Positions 16,333-24,800 of a DNA stretch of 64,000 nt are shown here, one piece after another; position 1 is the stretch's first letter, and every line of letters starts with the position of its first letter. The DNA lies in assembly GCF_033954835.1 (NCBI RefSeq), contig NZ_CP121471.1:3280501-3344500 (forward strand), written 5' to 3'. The notes under the pieces were generated by a model that saw only the letters and a program-made list of their open reading frames with translations, ran no database searches and was not told the origin of the DNA. This DNA comes from Thiorhodovibrio frisius (GTDB lineage Bacteria; Pseudomonadota; Gammaproteobacteria; Chromatiales; Chromatiaceae). The position numbers and the translations under genes were made by a program.

Positions 16333-16617
16333 ATGAGAAAACCACTTTTCGAGATGGGCCGCACCCTGGCCACGGCAGGCGTGATGGCCGTGTTGGAAGA
16401 GCGGGGTCAGCAAGACCTGCTGCAGTCCGTCCTGCATCGGCACTGTTATGGTGACTGGGGTGATGTCGATGAAGACGACTGGCGAGCCAATGAGCAAGCC
16501 CTGCAAGACAATGAACGGTTGGTGAGCGTTTACAAGGTCGACTCGGGGCTGAGGCTTTGGATCATCACCGAAGCAGACCGCTGTCAGACGACGGTCATGC
16601 TGCCCGAGGAATATTGA
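16333..16617 (+). CDS. Plasmid-related conserved protein
   Basis: The protein has 94 residues: TLATAGVMAVLEERGQQ, then WGDVDEDDWRANEQAL and RLWIITEADRCQTTVMLPEEY at the end. I recognise this as a small conserved family common on plasmids and integrative elements, whose members are often named plasmid-related protein; no function is established to my knowledge. It is intact, with GGAG 11 bases upstream of the start. Its presence supports mobile-element context for this stretch. It stands alone between the Cys-repeat gene and the second MerR gene. Confidence 0.75.
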   Translation: MRKPLFEMGRTLATAGVMAVLEERGQQDLLQSVLHRHCYGDWGDVDEDDWRANEQALQDNERLVSVYKVDSGLRLWIITEADRCQTTVMLPEEY

Positions 16618-16746
16618 CTGAACAGTCACTGATCGCAGGCGCACGGCGCTTTCCACTGACGCAATCCCCTTCTCTTTATTCCGGCCGAACGACCAAACCC
16701 TCCGCAACCGCCGCAACTGGTGGCCGCATCTCTGTGTTGGAGTATA

Positions 16747-16774
16747 TTGACAGTGCCACTGTCGCATGTATACT
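16747..16774 (+). promoter_or_regulatory. Promoter and dyad operator of the second MerR-vWA operon
   Basis: A perfect TTGACA (16747-16752) and TATACT (16769-16774) are separated by 16 bases. A perfect inverted repeat GACAGT-GCC-ACTGTC (16749-16763) overlaps the -35 box and spacer. Transcription would be expected to start at about 16781, which is the A of the MerR ATG. Confidence 0.7.
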
Positions 16775-16780
16775 TTGACC

Positions 16781-17314
16781 ATGTCCAAATCATTCACCAT
16801 CAAGGATCTCAGCGCGCGCAGCGGGCTCAATGTGCGCACCATCCGCTACTACATTGCTCAAGGCTTGGTGCCACCACCACTTGGCCGCGGCGGCGGGGCG
16901 ACCTATGAGCCCCGTCACCTTGAGCGTCTGCAACTGATCCGTCGCCTGCAGGATGCGCATCAGCCGCTGGCGACCATCCGCGCCCAGCTTGAGGGGCTGG
17001 ATGATGCCGAGGTTCGTGCCGCGCTGCAGAAAGAACCGGCCACGCCCCCTACTCCATCTGCAGGCTCGGCGCGGGATTATGTCGCGCAGGTACTGTCGGG
17101 AATGGCGAGCGGTTCGTTACCGGCCAAGCCCGATACCAAAGCCCAAGATCTCGGTCGCAAGGACGACAAGTCCCTCCCCCGCAGTCACTGGGAGCGCATC
17201 ACCCTGCATCCGGATATCGAGTTGCATGTGCGCCGCCCATTGGCGCGCGCCCAGCAACGCCGACTCGAAGAACTGATCACTCAGGCCAAGCGCCTGTTCG
17301 ATCTTGATCCCTAA
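16781..17314 (+). CDS. MerR-family regulator, second copy
   Basis: The protein has 177 residues. The winged helix spans about 5-75 (FTIKDLSARSGLNVRTIRYYIAQGLVPPP), with a Gly-rich wing (GRGGGATYEPRHLERL). A variable linker of about 60 residues leads to the C-terminal motif HWERITLHPDIELHVRRPL, shared with the first MerR protein. No metal-binding Cys is seen. The ATG at 16781 coincides with the expected transcription start, so the message may be leaderless; an in-frame alternative at 16766 lies within the promoter. The gene is followed after 19 bases by the vWA gene. A perfect dyad in the promoter suggests autoregulation. Confidence 0.87.
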   Translation: MSKSFTIKDLSARSGLNVRTIRYYIAQGLVPPPLGRGGGATYEPRHLERLQLIRRLQDAHQPLATIRAQLEGLDDAEVRAALQKEPATPPTPSAGSARDYVAQVLSGMASGSLPAKPDTKAQDLGRKDDKSLPRSHWERITLHPDIELHVRRPLARAQQRRLEELITQAKRLFDLDP

Positions 17315-17333
17315 TCTCACGGAGGACGCCCTG

Positions 17334-18593
17334 ATGTTTCATCTTGCCACTGATCGCTCTTTGATCCGCGCCAGCGGACATAGCCGCCGGTTCCTGCATG
17401 TCTCTCTGGAAGCACCGCGCGCGGATGGCGCTCAGGATCGTCCACCGCTGGATCTGGCCCTGGTGCTCGACCGCTCGGGGTCGATGGGCGGACACAAATG
17501 GCCGCGCGCCTGCGATGCGGCGGTGCAGGCAGCACGACGACTGTCCGGTGAGGATCGCCTTGCGCTGGTGGTCTACGATGACCGCATCGACACGCTGCTT
17601 GATCTAACACCGGCGGGCGGTGGACTGGCCACCCAGGTCGAGCAGGGGTTATCGCGTGTCGGTCCACGCGGGACCACCAATCTTTCTGGCGGCTGGCTGA
17701 CCGGTTGTGGTTTGGTCGGCGAGACAACGGGTGACCAACGCCTGCGTCGCTGTTTTCTGCTGACCGACGGGCTGGCCAATGAGGGCCTGACCAACCCCGC
17801 TGAACTGGCTGAGCATGCCGCAGCGCTCTATGCACGCGGGGTTATCACCAGCACCTTCGGCGTCGGCGATGACTATGACGAGGCGCTGCTCGGCACTCTA
17901 GCCGATGCTGGCGGAGGACATCTCTATGACATCGAGCGCGCTGAGCAGATTGAGGTCGTGCTGGCACGCGAACTCGGCGATGCGCTGGATGTGGTCTGGC
18001 GCGATGCCTGGCTGACCATCAAGGCCAACGGCGGGGTGCGGATTGAGCCGCTGGGCGTTTTCCGCGGACAAGCCACCAATGATGGCTTTCGGGTGCGCCT
18101 GGGCGACCTGGTCAGTGAACAGGTGCAAGATGTCCTTTTGGCTGTGACCTTTCCGGATGGAACGGAGCAGACGGAGTGCCAAGTGGAGGTCGCACTGGAG
18201 GTTGACGGACAAACGCTGGCCACCGGGCAACAGACCTGGACCTGGGCCAACCATCAAGACAATGACCGCCAGCGTCGTGAGCGGTCGGTTGATCGGTTGG
18301 TGGCCGCCTACTACGCCAACCTAGCGCGACGCGAAGCAGCGGTCGAGAATCGCCGCGGCGAGGTTGATCAGGCACGCCACCGGGTCCGTGCCGTTGCCCG
18401 ACGCATCACCAGCTATGCTGGGGAGGATGTTGAATTACAGGAACTCGCTGCGACACTGGACCGCGAAGCCGAGGAATACCACCACCGCTTCAGCTCGCGC
18501 GATGCGAAGGCGCGCTATTTCTCCTCGGCCAGCCAGATGAAAGGCAGGGCCGCAACTGGAGAACGGCGCCGGCGTGACAGAGAGAAGGTCTAA
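17334..18593 (+). CDS. vWA domain protein, partner of the second MerR
   Basis: The protein has about 419 residues. It starts with a short beta-rich segment, then a vWA domain at about 38-215 with the full MIDAS set (DRSGSMGG near residue 46; RGTTNLSGG near 120; LLTDGLANEG near 145). A beta domain similar to the C-terminal part of YfbK-type vWA proteins follows (about 220-315). The protein ends in a long charged helical tail (RREAAVENRRGEVDQARHR onwards), probably a coiled coil. No signal peptide is seen. GGAGG precedes the ATG by 8 bases. It lies directly after its MerR gene, copying the pairing seen in the first module, but has no VIT domain. Confidence 0.88.
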   Translation: MFHLATDRSLIRASGHSRRFLHVSLEAPRADGAQDRPPLDLALVLDRSGSMGGHKWPRACDAAVQAARRLSGEDRLALVVYDDRIDTLLDLTPAGGGLATQVEQGLSRVGPRGTTNLSGGWLTGCGLVGETTGDQRLRRCFLLTDGLANEGLTNPAELAEHAAALYARGVITSTFGVGDDYDEALLGTLADAGGGHLYDIERAEQIEVVLARELGDALDVVWRDAWLTIKANGGVRIEPLGVFRGQATNDGFRVRLGDLVSEQVQDVLLAVTFPDGTEQTECQVEVALEVDGQTLATGQQTWTWANHQDNDRQRRERSVDRLVAAYYANLARREAAVENRRGEVDQARHRVRAVARRITSYAGEDVELQELAATLDREAEEYHHRFSSRDAKARYFSSASQMKGRAATGERRRRDREKV

Positions 18594-18622
18594 CGCACCT
18601 AAGCCTGGACGGCCAGACTGTT

Positions 18623-18780
18623 TCAGAGAAAGGAGTCTTCTGCATTGGCGGCTTTAGCCAGGGCCTCAGCACTGACCACCTTGGGCAGCACCAACCGCCC
18701 GCTTGGCCCGGGGCGCATCAGCACGATTTGCCTGCTGTGCTCGGGGCCGTAGCTGACATGCAGCGGTAGTCCTGTAACAA
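18623..18780 (-). pseudogene. Possible gene remnant (about 50 residues, no start)
   Basis: Read on the minus strand, the frame encodes a protein-like tail (HVSYGPEHSRQIVLM, then RPGPSGRLVLPKVVSAEAL and KAANAEDSFL-stop) with no start codon in reach. The family is not recognised. It looks like the 3' remnant of a lost gene left between the vWA operon and the giant ATPase gene. Confidence 0.3.
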
Positions 18781-18793
18781 TCGATGATCGATT
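18779..18793. promoter_or_regulatory. 15-bp palindrome upstream of the giant ATPase gene
   Basis: AATCGAT-G-ATCGATT is a perfect inverted repeat about 60 bases before the start codon. It may be an operator; no matching -35/-10 pair is convincing. Confidence 0.35.
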
Positions 18794-18853
18794 CTACAGC
18801 GGATCTGGCAGTCATCGTTCGGAGTGTGAACAGGACAATTCAAGGAGAATGGG

Positions 18854-21800
18854 ATGGGAGGATATTCTGGCTTTATTCAAAATCCGCTCGGAGATATCCA
18901 GCGGTTACGGAACGATCTTGGAGATCGATACAAACGTGGGTTTCCGGTTCTCAAGGAGCTGATCCAAAACGCCGATGATGCGGAGGCCACTCATGTGGTT
19001 TTTGCGCTAATTCCAGGGCTCAGTAAATCCAAACACCCTCTTCTCCAAGGTGACGCCCTTTGCGTCATCAACAATGGTCGTTTTGAGGCAAAGCACGACT
19101 GGGGCATTCGCAATTACGGTCTGAGCAACAAAGTTGCGGATCGAGCCGCGATTGGCAAGTTTGGCTTGGGGATGAAGAGCGTCTTCCATTTCTGTGAAGC
19201 ATTCTTCTTCCTCGGCCATATCGCCGAACGAGGACGGATTGCACGCATCGTTAATCCCTGGAGCGTTCCTGAGAGCTTGCGCGAAGAATTTGCGGCCATC
19301 CATCCCAGCTGGGAGCAATTTACTACCGAAGACGCAGCCGCAATGGGTGATGCGGTCGCGACGATCACTAAGGCGCTTCCCACCCTCCATTCAGAGCAAC
19401 CCTTTGTGCTATGGCTACCTTTGCGGCGAGAAGTGCATCGGCGAGAAAGCGACAAAGTCACCGGGGTTATCGCTCAAGAGTTCCCAGGTGACGGAGACGA
19501 CTCCCTGTCTTTCTTCCAGGACTCTCATCTGCCGATTCAAGTTGCCGACTTGCTTCCGTTGTTGCGCCATGTGGAGCAGGTCAGCTTCCAATCGAGCACA
19601 ATGAATCGCTATAAACCTTTCCATATCGAGATCAGGGATCCAGCTCAACGGTTGCGCGGTCCGACAGCTTCGGGAGAGCACCACCTAAAGGGCCTCATCG
19701 ATATCCAAGCCAAGGGGGAGACAAAGGCTCAATCTCATTTCAATGGCCGCGAGACCCATCACTGGCTTGATGCGCTGAAAGACTTACGCCACGGGCACCA
19801 GTGGCCGGAGATCGATGATATCGATGATCTTGCCAACCCAAAGGTCGAGCGCGAGAAGGCCGAACCTCATGCATCGATCGTCCTGACCGCGTCCGCGGCC
19901 CCAGTTGCATCAACAGGTCATCTGACGATCCGCTGGGCAGTCTTCCTGCCACTTGAGGACGATCTCGTCTCCGAGAAGCTCTTCTGCGGAGGCGATCAGG
20001 ATTTCAGCTTAACGCTGCATGGCTATTTCTTCGTCGACCCTGGACGTCGTGGCATTCATGGATTCCATGTCCTTGGCAAAGGCGAGTCCGAAAGACCTAC
20101 GGACTCCGTCGATGCGGTTCGGATTGCCTGGAATCAGTGTTTGGCAGCCAAGGGCACGCTGCCACTACTATTACCGGTCCTGCATGACTACGTCTCAACG
20201 CTTGTCCCGGAGCGACACGTCGAAACGGGGCGCCTCTTGGCCAAGACCATCACGCGGAGCCAGCTCTGGACCAAGTTCAACGGCGTCATCACTCAATCAG
20301 CGCAATGGGTGCTCGAACTGAAGCAGAACGGACCGGCTTGGACGCTCGTGAGCAGCGAACGGCCCTTGCTGCCGTTGCCGCCCTCGACATCCTCTAAAGG
20401 TGATCCGACGCTTCCCTGGCGTGTCTTTCCTGAACTGTCAGAGCTGGAAGGAACCCACTCTTTCGTAGCAGCCGATACTCAACATCTATCGCGGCGCACT
20501 CTTAGCGCACCAGATCTAGAACAGGCGCTTCGATTGTTCGGCAATGTCTCGGCGGCAGGGATTCTGAAGAGCCCCGATGAGCTTGGCTACCTCGTCGATA
20601 CCTTAGCATTGTTGCGGTCACCGGATGGTCTGTTGCGCGAGAGATCGCTTCAGCAGCAGGTTGTGGCACTCATTCGAGATGGATTCTCGCAGATCGGTCT
20701 TGACCGTATCCGATCAAACAAGCGGCAACTCAAACGCCTGAACGGGTACTTGCCGCACTCCATTCAGCTCCGACTGCCCGAGAGCCTTCCGGAAACACTG
20801 CGGGAACGGTTACTGACATGCCCTGTGGAACCATTAGTTCTGCCCTCCGAACTCTGTCCGGACAACCTGGGGGAAGAGGCAAAGCTTTCGTATCAAGATG
20901 CCGGGAAACTGCTGCTACTGATCGGAGACTGGATTGAAGAAGCATCGACGCACGAAGAAAACGCTGCTGTACTTAACCTGATCTACGAGCTGGCCAACCG
21001 AATCGACGGTGACTCTAGCGCACCAGCCTCGCTGATGCGCACAATGAGGAATCGGCGACTCATCGCTGTTTTCTACGACGGCAACAGCGATGGGGACAAG
21101 ATTAGGGCATGTACACTTTCAGAAATCGAGAAGGCGCAGCAGGTGTCTCTCTTGTTCCGGCGTGGACAAGTCAGCGACGATCAAGGACGCGCATTGGCCA
21201 AGCCGCTACAAAAAGTGCTGGCAAATGGTCGAGTTCTGGTTCTTGAGCAGAGAAGCTTGGCACTCCTGGGTATCGACAACAAGGAGATCATGAGTTGTGA
21301 TGCAAGGGGTGTACTGCATGCGCTGAGCTCCCACGCTCATACATTGCGCGAGCCGAGTACGAGAAAATCTCTGATACGTCAGTTGTCCGCCCCAGGTAGT
21401 GACGAACGGAGCAAACGCGGGTTTCGGTTTCTCCTACATGGAAAAGACGGTCACTGGAGTGATTTACAGACGACGCTCTGGTTTCGGGACACAGAAGAAA
21501 GCACAGCCTGGGAGCGCATTTGGAGCCAACTGAATGACGGATGGAATCTGATCGATTCTGATCTGGCTCAGTATGTCCCGGATCCCGTCCGCCAAGCTTT
21601 CGGAGTCAGGCGTATTCGAGCCAAAGACCTACTCGATGACATCAAGACGCTCAAACAGGATTGTCTTGCTCGGATCGATGCCAAGGCCTTCGAGCCACAT
21701 GAGTGCATCGAGATCCTGACTCAGGCGGCCACCGACGAGATCGTTTGGCGCATGCTGCCGTTGCACGAATGTACTGACGGGCAGCGCTGTGACCTGATTG

Positions 21801-24800
21801 GGGAGGGGGTGTATCTGGAGACGGGCCTTACAGTCCCGGCTGGCCTTACCGATCCTTTGCGGATCATTCGCCGCAGTCACGATGATGAGTTGCGCCGGCA
21901 TCAGCAACGCCTGATCGCGTCACCGTTCGATGCGCGCGAGCGACTCAAGCTGATGCTGTCAGCACACCAATCTGCGCAGTTGATCGACCGGATTCTCGAA
22001 GATATCCAAACTCTAGGAACATCATTCGATCCCCAACTCAAGCCGCAGCTGAAAGAAAAAGACTGGATTCCTGATCAGGAAGGGGCAACGTTCAAACCAT
22101 CCGACATCATCGACTGCGAGGATCCAACCGGTCTGATCCGCGATCTGGCAACTCAACAGCAAGATGGTGCCTATAGCTTTGTCGGTCTCTTACCACCGAG
22201 TATTCTGGATCACCCTGGATTTTGCCTGATCCGTGATCTGGGTTATTTAGCCCAAGGTGATGACGCCCTCAAGACGCTTGGATTATTGATCAGCGAAATG
22301 CCTCAATATCACCTTTGCGAGCTGGAGGAAGCACCAACAGATTTGCTGGAGGCATTACCCGTGCTAGCTGCGATGCCTCCTAATCTGGCACCTGCAAAGG
22401 GTTGGGCCTTGTTGGACAGCCTGACCCAAGCGCACGCCCCGGACGACGTAGCGCGCTACGTCTATCCGGAGATGGCACGTGAACTAGACGACGAATTGGA
22501 AATCGTCTTGCAGGTGCTGAGCTGGCTTCGACGACAAGGAAAACCGAATCCAGCTCGGCGCGCCGCGTTTAAGCTGTATCTACAGCGGTTTGTTGGGTTG
22601 CCTAGCGCGGAGGAGAAGCTCGCCGCGCTGGAACTCATGGATAGCGGCGGTGACTGGCGACCAGCCAACCAACTATGCGCCAACGCAGAAGACATTGAGC
22701 GACGTTTCGTACTTAATGAGGACCACTATCGCATCCTGCAAGAACTGGTTGTGCCGGCCAATGCACTGTCAAGTAAATCCGAGCCGACACATTCCGCCTC
22801 ATCACCTGCCGAAGGCGCGACACTCGCCAAACTGCTTGAAGACTATTTCAGCGCTTGGCGTGACAAAGTGCCAGATGCCCTGATCGGTGCTTTCGTCGCC
22901 GTCTGTGGTGCAACGCCAGAGGTAAAGCGGCTGGTGGAAGTCTATCGCGGCAATCGAACCAACTTGCGGGAATGGTTCCTAGACAAGCTGCCGTGGAAAC
23001 CACAGCCGGATGATACCGGACCGAAAAAGACTTGGGCTTATCTGAACTGGAGAAATCCAGATGATGCGATGGAGCGTTACAGCTTCTCCGGCGTTAGGGT
23101 GAGCAGTAACGAAGTGGTGGTATCCTCCATCGTTGGTAAACCTTTGCGGGTCAAGCGTGGTTCTGGGGCGAAGGGGTTCGTCACGGTTCGCGGGGATAAC
23201 GAAAACTATCGCGTACTGGTCCAGCTTGCACCGGTGGAAGCTAGCCAACATCCCACAGAAGCACTCGCGGCTATGCTGCGACAATCGATTCGGTTGGTTG
23301 CGCAACAATGGTCGGATCAATGGCTTGGCGATCTTTCATCCTTGTGGCCAGAGCTAGAAAGTTCGGACCAAATCGCAATTGATGTTGCACGCAGCTTGAT
23401 TCTGGAAAGCCTTCCGATACTTGCGACACAACTGAAGCCTGGCCGTCACCCAGGCATGATGAGCGCGCTCAAGACTTTCGACCAAGCCCGAGCCAAGGTC
23501 GTCGAGTATCGCGGCCATGATCGTGCCGCGCAGTTCGAGCAGGAAAAACAGGACGCGCTACGACACATCCAACAGTTGATCGAGCGTGACGAGGCCGCGC
23601 GTAACGCCTTGCTGGAAGGCGTACGCGGGAAGATCGAGGAATTCCAGTACAAGCGCGAGAGCATCCCATTCGAACTGTTTCAGAACGCAGACGACGCGGT
23701 GTGTCAACAGTTGGAGATCCTACGCTATACGCATCAAGTTGATAGCAGATTCTCCGATACTCAGCCGACCCCCTCTCGCTTCGTCGTCGTGATCGAGAAC
23801 GACGCACTTACATTCATGCACTGGGGCCGTCCTCTGAACGCCACAGGCGATCCCTTTCCCGGTCGTGACCGCGACTATCATCGCGATCTCGAAAAAATGC
23901 TCATTGTCAACGCGTCCAACAAGGAACCTCCAGCAACCGGGAAGTTCGGCCTGGGTTTCAAGAGCGTATTTCTCGCCTGTCCGGAGCCTGAGATTGTCAG
24001 CGGTCGACTGAGTATGCGAATTCTCGGCGGCATGTTACCGATGCAGCATGACGACGATCGAGACCTTAGACATTTGGTCCGAGAGCATGCACCTGCGGGC
24101 GGTGGAGCCGGCACAGGCATTCGGCTACGTTTGGATCCTGACTCGATCCCTCCCTTGCTCGACCGATTCCAAAAGATGGCTGGTGTCTTGTGCTGCTTCG
24201 CCAAGTCGATCCAACAAATTGATGTTGGCAGCACCACCTACACCTGGTCCCCAAGCAGTTTGGAGCAAGCCCCAGCTTTCAGCATTGGAAGTCTACTGAT
24301 CCCAGATCCAAACGATCAAGACGTCATGATGAGAACCAAGGTCATGCGTATCGAACTGGGCGACGGCGCGCTCCTCTTTGGGCTGGATGGATCAGGTTTG
24401 AAACCGCTGCTGGAGAGCATTCCGTCACTCTGGGTGTTGACTCCGACCTCGGAGGACGCAGCACTGGGCGTCGCACTTAACGGTCGCTTCGATGTCAACG
24501 CGGCACGAACCAGCCTAGCCGATCGCGAGGAGCATAATCACGTCATCGCTGAAGCACTCGGGTGCGTCTTGAACGACGCCATCGAAGACTTGAGGCTCGC
24601 CGTCGACCAAGACTGGGACGGAGTTTGCCACGGCGTCGGCTTGAACGAGGGAATGACTCCATACGATCTGTGGTACAGCTTGTGGCGAACCCTAGTCGGC
24701 GGACTCCATAAGCGTGAGCCAAGCAAGGTGCGATCACTTGTGCAATGCACTGCTCAGGTTGGGCTCGGAGAACTCGCATGGAGACACCCACTGCTTCCGA

